From Lobosporangium transversale (taxonomy: Eukaryota; Mortierellomycota; Mortierellomycetes; Mortierellales; Mortierellaceae): a DNA stretch of 64,000 nt. Every line of letters begins with the position of its first letter. Within the stretch, counting starts at the first letter, position 1. The translations under genes were made by a program, and so were the position numbers. The stretch is taken from positions 62,001 through 126,000 of the forward strand of contig NW_019029016.1 of NCBI RefSeq assembly GCF_002105155.1, written 5' to 3'. This document shows positions 9,732 to 20,808 of this stretch, piece after piece. The notes under the pieces are model-generated. The model was not told the origin of the DNA and did not search any database. It saw only the letters and a list, made by a program, of their open reading frames with translations.

Positions 9732-10765
9732 ACCAGCTCACTCCACTCAACCAAAAGAAACCTCATTGAAAGCCAGCCAAGGCCCAAAGTCGGTAGACGG
9801 TTGGCTCTGTCATAGCAGCTAGAGACTCCCTCATCAAAATTAAAGACAGAAAACCTTAGTCAAAGCAATCGAAGGCAGCCAGGCAACCACAATCAATCAA
9901 ACACAGTTTGCTGCAATCAAGGAAATCAAAGACTACCAAAGCCAAAGCCAAAGTCGATCAAGGGCAACCTATAAGAGTCCCGATAATCAAAGGCAGTCAA
10001 CCAAGGGAAGCTAACCCAAAGCCAGGCCACTAGGGCCAGTCAACCAAGGTTTCCAAGGCCAGTTAGCCAAGGCGCCATCAAAGAATATGCTAAAAAGCAA
10101 CATCAAAAGAATCCAAGCCGACTAGGAAATGTTCGGTTCATGCAAACGTACCATGGGCATCACCGCTCTTGGGCCAGGATGCAGCTTGGAAACCACAGCA
10201 TAGTAAACAATTAACAATAAATATTAAAAGGCAAGATCAGACACAATGATCTTTGTCTTTTGTCTGAAAATGTGATGGATCTGTGACTATTGTGAATGCG
10301 AAATAGGAATAGAATGTTGGTAGCGATAATCAATAGTAAAGCCAATGGATTAAGCTGTGCCAGCTATCGGTAGCAAGCTACTCGGTAATATATAGCTGGC
10401 TATATACTTACATCCACTCATCAACGGCCTTGAAGAGCAACCCAATCAAGCACATGAATACCTTAGTGGAGTTGTGGACGTGTATTGTTACAGGCGCTTA
10501 CCGTGTTACAGTGCGTTCACATTTGCACTGTCTGTGGCCTCATTGACTACAGCAGTTAGTAAAGGAGACCATCTTCTTTATCCTCTTCTTCTATTCTCTT
10601 TCTTCACTCTTAACAAGAGATGGGATAGACTATGTGGGAACTATACTTTGGCAGATTATACCTCAGATAGAGCAAAGTGAGACACATCAAACAATTACTA
10701 CTTCCGCTGCAAAGGCTACGACAGACGCGCCACGGGATCGGGATGCTGTAGAGACTGGACTGTAG
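9667..10765. other. Degenerate CCAAAG/GTCAA-rich DNA and unresolved exon-like pieces
   Basis: To about 10110 the sequence is a diffuse continuation of the array composition (AGCCAAAGCCAAAG). From 10470 there are coding-like pieces with possible splice sites, for example a stretch after the TTACAG at 10487 reading LTVLQCVHICTVCGLIDY. I could not assemble them into one gene. Confidence 0.35.
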
Positions 10766-10924
10766 AAGGTGCTACCGGTTCACAGGACAGATGTTGATGA
10801 ATATGAAGCAAAGCTTCGACAGAAATTGGAGTTGATTGAACAAGAACAGAAGATGTTGCAAGAAGAGGTGTTGAGACGGAAGAGAATAGTAATGGAAAAG
10901 GCAATTCAGGAGAAGACAGTATGA
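10766..10924 (+). CDS. Possible C-terminal exon of an unidentified coiled-coil protein
   Basis: A 52-codon open stretch following a TGTAG acceptor-like site and ending in TGA at 10922. It reads as a charged amphipathic helix (VDEYEAKLRQKLELIEQEQK, then MLQEEVLRRKR). An AATAAA signal follows at about 10943. No upstream exon could be joined with confidence, and the fragment may be a gene remnant. Not recognised. Confidence 0.35.
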   Translation, partial: KVLPVHRTDVDEYEAKLRQKLELIEQEQKMLQEEVLRRKRIVMEKAIQEKTV

Positions 10925-10987
10925 CATTGATAATGAGCCCTTTTATATAATAAACCATTTTTCCTATTCATTATAACCGAAAGTAGT

Positions 10988-11251
10988 TTATGGAGTCAAA
11001 TTCACTGTGAACTTGGTCTCGAAATGAATGAACTGACCTTCACAAAAGAAGTATTTTAAAATATGAAACTTAAAGTCACAAATATTGGCGCACATGACAT
11101 CAAATTTATGCTCTATTTGACAGTATTCAAGAGATGTCAGGGTGTCATAATATCGTTCAAGTTCGTGTTTTGCATATGTTTTATCCATCCTTATTAGAAA
11201 AGAGGAAAGGGGAACAGACTTCAGTTTTTCGGCTTGTGCCTTCACTTCCAC
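10988..11251 (-). CDS. Small minus-strand ORF, unidentified
   Basis: 87 codons from the ATG at 11251. The first 45 residues look protein-like (KLKSVPLSSFLIRMDKTYAK, ELERYYDTLTSL). The rest overlaps an inverted repeat partner of 11347-11390 and may be intronic or chance. It is divergent from the Rif1-like gene, about 465 bp away. No family recognised. Confidence 0.25.
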   Translation of the reverse strand: MEVKAQAEKLKSVPLSSFLIRMDKTYAKHELERYYDTLTSLEYCQIEHKFDVMCANICDFKFHILKYFFCEGQFIHFETKFTVNLTP

Positions 11252-11559
11252 CGAGAACGGCTAGCGTCTTTTGCTAATACTTTTTTTGGTCATGGTGTTT
11301 ATATAATTGTCTGAATAAAGAGTGAAGACGTAATTTGGTTATTGGTATCATGTGCGCCAATATATGATGTGACTTTAAATTTCACCATCATTTTTGGGAC
11401 CAACTTTAGCTTTCGACTATAAAAGTTAAAAAATTAACATCTTGACTCTTCTCACTTGTTCCACTTTGTTAAAATTTGCCACCATCTTGTTGTCCACAAT
11501 CTCAACTGTTTTCTAAAACGCACTTCTTTGTCACCAAGCCTTTTATTTCAAACAAATAG

Positions 11560-11700
11560 TCTCTCGTTCTTTTCACTGCGATCCCCTTGACTAAAGATTC
11601 CTCTATTCTTCTTATCTTTCCCTTTCTTGTTTTTTTTCTTTTCTTTTTTTACTTTTTTTCACTTTTTTCCACTTTTTTTCACTTTCTTTCGTACACGCGA
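11560..11700 (+). promoter_or_regulatory. Pyrimidine-rich leader upstream of the Rif1-like gene
   Basis: A CT/T-rich tract directly upstream of the ATG at 11717. Such tracts are common just upstream of fungal start codons. No TATA box or operator is claimed. Confidence 0.4.
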
Positions 11701-11716
11701 CTTACACCGAGAAATA

Positions 11717-14700
11717 ATGGATTCCATTACAAACAAAAAGAGAAAAGCAGAAATCACGATACTAGACGCAACGTCTACTACCAAAACCTCTCCATCTTCA
11801 CCTTCCCCCAAGAGCCGTCGGGTGACGTCGACTGGCGATATTAACGATAACGATAGTACTAACGACAGCAACAACAACAGACCTGTAGAGGAGTCAGAAG
11901 TGTCCGCATCATCACAGCCATCGAATATTGCGTCATCATCTAAAAGCTCGAAGCGGACGTCTAGAGAAGACCGACGCCAGTCAACGGACGAGCCGGAAGG
12001 CATTTCAGCCACAGCACCCACCGCAGCACCTCAAGAATCACCAAACAACAATGTTCAAGAAAGCCATAGTGCACCACCAAGTGGTGTATCCCATAAGCCT
12101 TTGGTGGCAACTGATGTTCCTGTTTCTTTACCCACTCAGATTGCTGTCGTAAAAGTTTCTTCAAGCAAACGCGCCGCATTCCCCCCTTACAAACAGAAGT
12201 CTCTATTGTCGATCCCCAACGCGGCGTCTGCTCCCAAATTGAAAGGGATTCTTAAGTCACCATCTTCGACGCGCGGTTTGAACCGAGACCATGAGCTTGA
12301 CAGCACTAAAATGAGAAACCCTTTTGTTGTAACTACAGGGAGCGATTATTCGGAGAGAGAACCCTTTGTAAAGGAAGCTCTTAAGTCACTGCAGTCTGAG
12401 GATGCTCAAATACGCTCGTCAGCCTACCTTAACTTGCAGGCCAAGTTCAGAGAGGGTGATGAAAACCCTTTCTATCTGAAGGAAGTGGAAGAGTCATTGG
12501 GATGGTTTGCGAGGTATCTCATTAGGGATTTAGATCTTTGTAGCCCTCCGAATTTGATTCAGGCGACACTAAAGTGTACAGGCTACTTTCTTTTCAACCA
12601 GACAATTGTCGCGTTGTTTACTTCAAAAGAAATCGAGGCTCTACTTGTACGAATCTTAAATTTGGTCAATGCAGCGGATGAGAAACCAACTTGTAATTTG
12701 GCAATATGGGCTCTCTACTCTACCAGAATCCCTCAAAGACTCTTGTTTCCGTTCCTCCCGCATATGATCGAGGCCTTCTTGGATAATCTGGAGTCCCGAT
12801 TCAAGTCGCCAAGTATTACGAGTGGATCCCTAGGAGGCATGTTTACCGTATTTACACAATTTCCTAATGAAATCGTGGTAACAGTCCAATCATGGCTCAT
12901 GCCTGTACTTACGACACTAATATCACCCATTCCTGGTATCCGGTCAAGAGCGTTGGAGCTGTTGAAAATGACGATCCCTAAGTTGACTGAAAAGGAGGAT
13001 CCAAGGCGAATACAGGCCGTCAACGAATTCATGGATGATTATAGCACTGAGTTCCTTGAGGTTTTGACAGCAAACTTTCTGGATGCTAATGATGGTAAGA
13101 CGATACGGACTTTTTTTTTCTTCTTCTTCAATGTTAAAAAGGATGTCTGATTAATATTTAAGAGTTTCTCTTGTAACTTTAGAGGTTTACGCCATCACTG
13201 TCTGGGGCACTCTAGTCACATTAATGGGAAAGAGACTACAAGAAAGTCCATTGCTCAACCCCATGCTAAAGATAGTGGAGGTAATATAATCGGCAATAAT
13301 GGTGTTGCATTATGACACATCCTTGAACTATTCTAACTTTTTTTTTTTTTTTTTTGTTTATCCTTCTTCACTTTTTACGCATATAATGCTTTGATCTCGA
13401 CATATCTACCGCAAATAGAAATGTTTTAATTCGACATCATCCGTGAGGACAGAAATCAACATGGCCGCGTTTCAAGCATGGACGTAAGCCAAGGACTCGA
13501 AGAACTGTTTTTTTTTTATTTTTTTTTTTTCCGCTCCAAATAATGGCTGATGCAATGTTTGAAACTAACATTTTATTTTTATTTTTTGTTTTTTATTAGG
13601 CGACTCATATATAATTTTGCTATTGGCGGATATATCGCAAACGAAAAGCCTCTTAAACTAATGCTTACCCCATTCGCAAACTGGTAGGTTTTGCTTCGCA
13701 CTTATGCTTTGTCCATCCAATACCTTGAGTCTTCGCCCCAAAAGGGAAAACTTTATGTGGACTCTAATATCCATCATTATTGTTGCTCTTGTCCCTGTTT
13801 TAGCCTTTTTAACGAAAGGCAGAAGCGCATTCGACTAGCATGTTTCAACACCTGGATATCCCTTATTTATGCCCTCGGTTCCAGGCTATCAAAGGTATGT
13901 TGAGACATATTTCGAGCAGAAGTTCAGTGCTACTAATTTGAGGACAAAAAATGTGATCTCTAACGAGCTATCTTCATCTTGCGCTTATCACAGTACGCAG
14001 ATCAGGTCCTATTTCCGCAGCTGAAGCTTGCGATTGTGGACGAGTCTGAGCATGTCCGTGACCTCGCGCTCAGACTCATTGCGGCACTGGTCTCTAACTC
14101 TGGCGGCCAAGGTATGGAGCGTTGATAACTGCTAGTAAACAATATAATAGCTAGTTCAAAAAGATAGTTTTAATATCGCTGGCAATTAACTGTAGTCTTA
14201 ATACTTCGGTAGACCTTGTGGAAGGGCGCCAGAGTATAGTACCTGGATCAATCACATTTTCGGATCTAGGCTGTGCAGAGGCATCTTGGGTCCGTACGGA
14301 CTTGCTGGATAATTGTCTGGACTGTGTTTACCAAACTGTTGGGCTACAACATAGGATTCAGGAAGCAGCACGCGAAGATTGGAAGATACTTGGATTGACG
14401 GAGCTACCTCTGCTTACGCAGCGGTGTGCGACGACTTGGGAAACCATCGTGAGAGCCATCCGAGATATCAATCTGCAAGAGCAAGGTACGGTCTTGTGCT
14501 ATTCATTGCTCAATATCTGAACCTTCAATGGCCAAATGATACGAGGGGAAAATAGATGTAGTCTAACGAATGACAGCGCCCTCAATTCTTATGCAAGGTA
14601 TGAGAGCCACTGCTGAGGCAGATCGTGCTCTGTCATCACTGCTATTTTTTGTAGAAAAATTGTCACGGCGCAACCCGGAAGCACTCATTCCTGGCGAATG

Positions 14701-15082
14701 GCCGAACTGTGACCCTGAGAAGCTTGCACTATTGAAACACGATACAGAATCGACAGGATACATCATTCGAGCGGACATGATATACTATTTCTTTACTTGT
14801 GTTATTGAGATTTTTTCTCCCAGAACGCTTATGTTTGCTCAATACCAAGTTCGAGACAAAATTCATGACAATATTTATAATGCCGTCTATCCTGTTTCTG
14901 AACCAACATCACAGACAAGTGGTGTGGTCTCGCTTCCTAAAAACGAGAGCCTAAGAAGTGGTGTCATCTTATCGCCGTTCGAATTCATTCTCAAGACCTG
15001 GCTGGCAACAGGTGAATCAGTCATCGGGACTGCATTAGAGGCTCCATTCTGGAAAGCCATATCAGCCTCTGTGGAGTTTTAA
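11717..15082 (+). CDS. RIF1: Rif1-like telomere/replication-timing protein
   Basis: Eight exons join in frame: 11717-13094, 13183-13280, 13419-13483, 13600-13683, 13804-13894, 13994-14111, 14213-14485 and 14577-15082, giving 870 aa. All introns are GT-AG and short. Residues about 1-200 are low-complexity, Ser/Thr/Pro rich, with a GILKSP segment resembling the SILK-type PP1 docking motif. From about residue 200 the protein is an all-helical repeat domain resembling the Rif1 N-terminal domain (FVKEALKSLQSEDAQIRSSA; CNLAIWALYSTRI; later VYAITVWGTLV, FQAWTRLIYNFA). Rif1 recruits PP1 to restrain replication origins and acts at telomeres. The protein is short for the family and has no evident C-terminal tail, so it may be lineage-shortened or lack a 3' exon. 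The start follows the pyrimidine leader and lacks a competing upstream ATG in frame of protein-like sequence. Confidence 0.72.
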
Positions 15083-16129
15083 ACTAAAGGGATCAATGCC
15101 CTCGGTCCGCTGTACAGGTGTTTGGATCATATTGAGGACTGTTGCATATTTCGTCTAATGGCATATCTGATCGCACGTACAAGAGGATAGCATTTTTTAC
15201 ATTCCTAACACTGCAGCCCTCCAGCCCTCCAGCCCACATAAAAAGGATTTCGATTTTATATATAGAAAATGAATGAATAAATACTCGGATAATGTGGTGC
15301 TGCAATCCATATTCAATTCTCACTTATCTTTTAACTTCCGGTTATTATTTTCCAAGGACGTTCGAATGAAGAGATATACCACAAACACCAGTATTTGGCC
15401 TGAGTATTCCAATGATCCAAATACGCCAACGGCATTCCGCGTGTTCCAGTATAAATTCTGGGCTATAATCTGTAAGCAACATGAATATACTCAATATTAC
15501 ACAGTCGTCTTTTTCTTTGTTGAAACTTTCTGGCCAAGTTCTCGTTTTTCAATTTTTCTCTTCTTTGTGAAATGTAGCATAAAAACTTAAGGCAATTATC
15601 AGTAGAACTAGCCAGGTTGTAGATGGTACGGTGATAGGGTATGAGCAGGCTTATGTGAACTTTATCAAAATACATTTATGATCCTGAGTGATCCTAATGA
15701 CATCAAACGAGATATACCCGGCATGGATTACAGTCAACCCATGTTGGACAGCCAAGGTCCAGTGATAACACAAATGGTTCAGTACATGGAGACATTTAAG
15801 GCCATCTCTTAACCTACTTGAACTGAGCTGCTGCAGATTTTTTATAGAGTCGCACAACATAAATGGGGTCGTGCTAACGATGGAATGAATACATTAGCTA
15901 CTCAGATCCGGGAGCTGTACAGCAGGAGACAGCCATTTGTTTGGATTCAGTCATTTAGCGTGGCATGCATTAGGAACATTTTCGATATATTAGTGTTGCA
16001 GAGGTATCTTGAGAATTGTCATGTGCTATTTTCTATCACACTCTGGAAAAACAGCAATCTGCCAAAGTATAGTTTCCACATAGTCTATGCTATCTCTTGT
16101 TAAGAGTGAAGAAAGAGAAATAGAAGAAG
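15083..16129. other. Intergenic sequence, no supported gene
   Basis: No gene I can support. A weak open stretch at 15870-16103 (+) contains protein-like NTLATQIRELYSRRQPF but lacks a start and splice context, and may be a remnant. Confidence 0.4.
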
Positions 16130-16720
16130 AGGGTAAAGAAGATGGTCTCATTTACCAACAAGAGTAAATAGCTCGAGATCAATGTAGCTCATGCTCTGGT
16201 TGGTTGTGGACAGGCCTTTATTGCGAGCCTTGCAGACAGAGTGTTTTCCCCATCTCTAATCGTGAGAGTCTCTTCATTATCATTTGAAATGTGACAGATG
16301 ATCAATGACACGTATATTTTATTTTATCTTTTATCTTGTTGTTTATCTTTTATTTTGTTTATCTTCTATTGGAGTGTACAGCAAACAAGGTACTTATTAC
16401 GCCACGCTTTTGAAATCCTTTCACCACTCGTTCCTTCTCCTCTTCTTTTGCGGACATGAGAAATAGTAAGAAAACGAACCTCTTCTTTTTTTCTCTCTTT
16501 CTCCTCGGTCGCCTCGACCATCAGCCTTCTCAGTCAAGACAAAAGGTAAGCAACACTCTCCAAACACTCACTCCTACTGAAGTTCTAAAGACTATCGCTC
16601 TGTGCTCTACTGCTCTTGTTCTGATGTTTCTTTTCCTGTCTATCTCTTTCTTTTCATTCCATGACTAGACTGTAAACGACATAAATCCACCTAAGCCAAC
16701 TAGGGCTCGATAGCTCGCAG
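16130..16720 (+). repeat. Dispersed repeat with conserved splice sites, copy 2
   Basis: A diverged second copy of 7080-7800. The donor AAAGGTAAGCAACACTC is at about 16541, and the intron ends at TGACTAG at about 16669. Downstream the copies diverge, and this one has no long open frame, so the coding part is lost or different. Confidence 0.45.
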
Positions 16721-17389
16721 TGAGGCTACCGCATCCAAACAAACAGCCGCACTTAAATAAACAGCTGCCGCCGCACTTAAACAAACAGCCACTGTACCCA
16801 AATAGCCGCACCTGAACAAGCTGCGTACTCAAACAACCCCGCACAAACGGTCCGACTGTCACATTCGAGCAGCCAGCCCGCCTCCTAATATTCACATAAA
16901 CATACTCTATTCATACCTCATATCTCTTTTTTCCCATTGAATAAACACCATCCTGCGTTCTGCACCATCCATTCTCTTTTATCTTTTTTTTTTTTTTAAG
17001 AAGCCCTTGTCTCTATAATCAGCTCGTCCTTTAACAGTACCCACTTATCAGCACGACTCAGCAACGAGTCAAGTATCGATCTACAAATATAAGGTAGCTA
17101 CATGTAATAAGCATAACAACACCGTTTCCGAGATGTGATGTTACCAACTTTGCCACCACTTTACATCATTGTGCAATTTTTTATTTTTTTTTCCTTATGT
17201 TACTGAGAAAAAAAGTACAAGGTGTTGAGGTTATAATATTGAAATCTAAAGACTAAAGGCTTTGGAACCATCAAGGCGCCTGTCATGAAAACAAAAATAA
17301 AGAAAATCTAACTTTTGTTTAAATCTATTGGCATTTTCATAGCATCTGTTGCCTCTATCAAAAGGGTCGTTATTGACCTATTGTTTGGA
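16721..17389. other. Intergenic sequence with short CAAACAGCCGCACTT repeats
   Basis: No gene. 16735-16830 has four or so imperfect copies of an AAACAGCCGCACTTAAA-type word. The remainder is AT-rich. Confidence 0.5.
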
Positions 17390-19433
17390 TTTATATTCAG
17401 CACAAGTGTAGTGACAGTGTTATATGATATTGCAAGCTGTCCACCCTCTCTCCCTCTCTGTATCCAACAATAGAAACATCACCCTTGAGTTCATTGGGAA
17501 TTGCACAATTCTTTGGAAGAAGCGGCCATTTCGAAAACGGCATTGTTTTGGTTTCAATAAAGACAGGAGGCATCATTATTTCCAATTATTCCCATGCACT
17601 GATGGATTAGTTGAGGTAAGCATTATTCGCTCCGCAGCAGAAATGAACAAAAGATCCTTTTGCTTAAAGTAATTCTGTACAGCACGTAATACCAGCGGTT
17701 CATCCATGACAACTCGAGCATCTCCACCAAGGATCTTGATACGACCTAAAGCAGCTTCCACTAACAGCGCTTCATCCTCCAAGATAAAAGTACTCCCACC
17801 GAGAGATACCATCGATACATGGATAGCTCGAGTGTGTCCTCAATTGAAGAAAATGATGACAACTGTTCCAGGTGGTTCTTCATCTTGTTGGTCGTCCTGA
17901 CTAAAGAGTCGTACAAAGTTGTTGTTAGCTTTGTAAACATTGGCAATGATGACAATAGGTCTCAGTATTGGAATAAATAGAAAAAAATAATAATAGAAGA
18001 AGAGAAAAATAGAAAAAATAGAAAAATAAAAGAATAAAAGAATGGAAAATAGAAAAATAAAAATAAAAAAATTAAAAAAAAAACTTACTAAGTACCCCAA
18101 TTATGTTGCCACGACGTTCTTTATTATTCCATGATGATAACATGGCTTCTGTGTTGGTGAGGATAGTCTCCCACTTGGTTGAGTTATTAGTAGAGATGAT
18201 TCCCTCAATCGCGCCTAATAAAGATAAGCAAATCCAGTGGTAAATATATAAGCGGAAAATAAAATATATAAGTGAAAAGTATACATATATAATAAAGAGG
18301 AGCTTGGTACTTACTGACGATTGATCTAAATCTGCCGGTGAGTCTCTTGTACAACAACTTATTGCCTCTGGAGGAATCAACATATCAATCCTATGCTGCC
18401 AAGTTTCATCATGGAGCTGGTCCTTGATACGACTTATGAATGATCGAATAGAATCTTCATCTTGCCACCCTACAAATTCTAGATGGCTAATATAAGCCAA
18501 TGTAATATAAATAAAAAACATTAGAATCATTAGAACCAATGGCAAAGGGTATATGTCATTGAATATCCGCTTAATCAGCTTACGGAAACATGGGTGGGCC
18601 ATATTCTTTGACTCCGTTGCCCACTAACAAAATAGTAACAAGACTATGAATAACGGAAGCATTGAAGTAAGAATAGTCCATTCTGAAGTCTTTCCACGCC
18701 TCCATGCTCTAGCCAAACTGAGTACTCCATTTGTCGTTACAGGAAGCTCCATTGTTACTTTGACATATTTGTTGAGGAATGTTACTGCTGGCGAGTCATC
18801 GGTGAAGAAGCGAGTGGTGATCTTTTTGATTGTTGTCTCCAGGCCCTCTATGAAGTTAACTAAATTAGTTGTCTAATTAGCATCCCGATTATGCATCAGG
18901 TTTCTCGTCCACTGTGTACTTACGAGATGGTGAAGTTGGCCTGGATGGTGGTGACAAAGATAAACGGCTTGTCTGCGGCGCTTGAACAGCCGGAAAGCTA
19001 TATGCCGCTTTTTTTTTTTTTTTTTTTTAAATTAGTTAATTAGATGCGTTATCACTATAATCATTACTAAAAAACAATTCATGAGATAGATGTAATTACC
19101 AACTAATGGACGCTGAATGATGATGTGAATTGTCTTCTTTGTTGGTGTTGTGCCAAAGACTTCAGAGATATCGCTTGTAGGGTCTTCAAGTTCTTTCGGC
19201 TTATTGTCCTGTTCTTTGTTTAAATTGTAGGGAACAATTTGTCTCTTTGGTGATGAAGAAATAGAGACTTGAAAGAGAACAAGCTCATTTGCACGAATAT
19301 TGCCAAATACTGGTGATTGCTCTTCTTTGATTTTCTATTTGAGATGATCTACCGTCTTTGTCGGTAGAATGTCCATAGAGAATGCTGTGGTTTCACCATC
19401 GATAATGCAAAAGAGAGTAATTTCGTCCGACAT
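17390..19433 (-). pseudogene. Crinkler (CRN)-type gene, decayed
   Basis: Read on the minus strand from the ATG at 19433. The first exon (19433-19100) encodes a ubiquitin-like CRN header: ITLFCIIDGETTAFSMDI, then ELVLFQVSI (position of the LxLFLAK-like motif) and ending IHIIIQRP, the usual header-closing motif. Later exons, with GTAAG donors at 18923 and about 18588, encode TTRFFTDDSPAVTFLNKYVK and related CRN central sequence. The last part reads VVMDEPLVLRAVQNYF and FSKWPLLP, typical of the CRN NTPase/nuclease C-terminus. Damage: in-frame TAG at 19335-19337, a TGA near 17855, and frame changes near 18220 and 17570. CRN proteins are nuclear-acting effectors or inter-organism conflict proteins. 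Exon joins in the middle are uncertain. Confidence 0.72.
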
Positions 19434-19734
19434 TTGATGCAATGGAAGACTAAATAATAAATGGTTTGTGAGAATAAGTTACGTACACACGTATAGGAGC
19501 GAAAATTTAAGCCACCCCTCTATTAATTGTGTACGCGTCTCTATTTTTTTCGCTCTCTGAAACTATTTCTCTCTCTCTTTAAAAATACATCTCTCTGAAC
19601 GAGTATTTTTTTTCCTCTGAATAATACACCCTTCTATCTATATACTAAAGTCGAAATGGTTTCTCCCTTATCGTAATAACTCGTTTCATAGATCTTTGCT
19701 CTATTATATGATATATTTCATAGATCTTGCTCTA
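19434..19734. other. AT-rich spacer with a direct repeat abutting DIRS A2
   Basis: No gene. A 24-base word at 19684-19707 (TTTCATAGATCTTTGCTCTA and on) is repeated at 19716-19738, with one base missing, directly at the left end of A2. Confidence 0.7.
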
Positions 19735-19938
19735 TTATCACAGCGGGAGCCGACCTATAATGTGTCACTTCTTTTCTTTATTAATTCGCCGAAAATCCAG
19801 TCACTAAATAAAAATAAACAATTTTTTTTTTTTTTTTTTTTTTGCTACAAAACTATGGTGCCACAAAGATTGATCAGCATCTTCTTTTCTTTCGCCCTTC
19901 CGGAACACATCCACTGGCATACTTTAGAAGTTCCACTA

Positions 19939-20808
19939 ATGAGTGATATTGATATTGAAAACAACGATGACCGCAACATCGATAGTTCCATTAACATCCA
20001 TGACCTCCTGGTTCCTGAACCCCAGGCATATAACTTTATTCCAAACAAAGCCATTCTCGAACTTTTCCCAAATTTTGACAGAAAAGATTTCTTTGTCCCT
20101 GATCCAGAGAAAAAAGATCAGTATGAGGACCTTCGGGACACATTACAAACAACCATCGGCTCTTACCCCAAAAACAAGCTTCAGAAGTATTCTGCACCAC
20201 CTATTACCGACCTACCATGGCCCGACAGTGCCAAGTTACGGCAGCAGTTCGACTCTGATCTGGCGTTCATTCAATCCAAGCTGGCTATCCATACGCGCCC
20301 CTTGGACAAGTATGTCTTGGATGCCATGCAAGACGACAGTCGCTCCGACGAGTCCACGCTATCAGCCATTGAGGGAGTTTCCGATCTCATCGAGCATATC
20401 AAGCAGATTAGCCATTACATCCACGACCTCCGAGTGCAGAACCTTGAGAGAGCTCATGGTCTACAGCTGCTTACCAGGAAAAGCAATGCCAAGACACCGG
20501 CTGTGGACTCCCAATCCCTTTTGGAGAAAAAGAAGCTTCTGTTATCCATCAAACGAAACCTGTATTCCAACAGCACAGCACGCGGTTCGAACAGGAACAG
20601 GCATGATCGAAACAATAATTTCCCTAAAAATAGCGCTCAGAGCAGCTATTCTAATCAAGGTCAGAGCAATCAGTCGCAGAGCCAGCCTGATAGCAACAAC
20701 AACATCAGTGGCGGTAACCGGCATTTTTACAATGCCCGAGGCAACTCCAACAGGGGTCGCGAACGGGGTCGCGGCCGAGGGCATCAACAAACGACCGACC
20801 ACCAGTAG
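19939..20808 (+). CDS. DIRS gag-like protein (family A, copy A2)
   Basis: A protein of 289 aa from the ATG at 19939. In-frame codons upstream lie in the terminal repeat and include its T-tract, so they are unlikely to be coding. Visible features: an acidic N-terminus, PLDKYVLDAM and IHDLRVQNLERAHGL segments shared with family B, then a Ser/Asn/Gln-rich tail ending in RGRERGRGRG, probably RNA-binding. No CCHC knuckle. It is followed by the RT frame at -1. Confidence 0.8.
   Translation: MSDIDIENNDDRNIDSSINIHDLLVPEPQAYNFIPNKAILELFPNFDRKDFFVPDPEKKDQYEDLRDTLQTTIGSYPKNKLQKYSAPPITDLPWPDSAKLRQQFDSDLAFIQSKLAIHTRPLDKYVLDAMQDDSRSDESTLSAIEGVSDLIEHIKQISHYIHDLRVQNLERAHGLQLLTRKSNAKTPAVDSQSLLEKKKLLLSIKRNLYSNSTARGSNRNRHDRNNNFPKNSAQSSYSNQGQSNQSQSQPDSNNNISGGNRHFYNARGNSNRGRERGRGRGHQQTTDHQ

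Noticed and set aside
9234-9822. Long ORFs on both strands (up to 145 codons)
   Set aside because: They arise from the 7-bp tandem arrays and A/T tracts. All frames look alike and the products are simple repeats such as Gly-Phe-Trp-Leu runs or Lys tracts.
15870-16103. Gene at 15885-16103
   Set aside because: Only about 20 residues look protein-like and there is no splice or start support.
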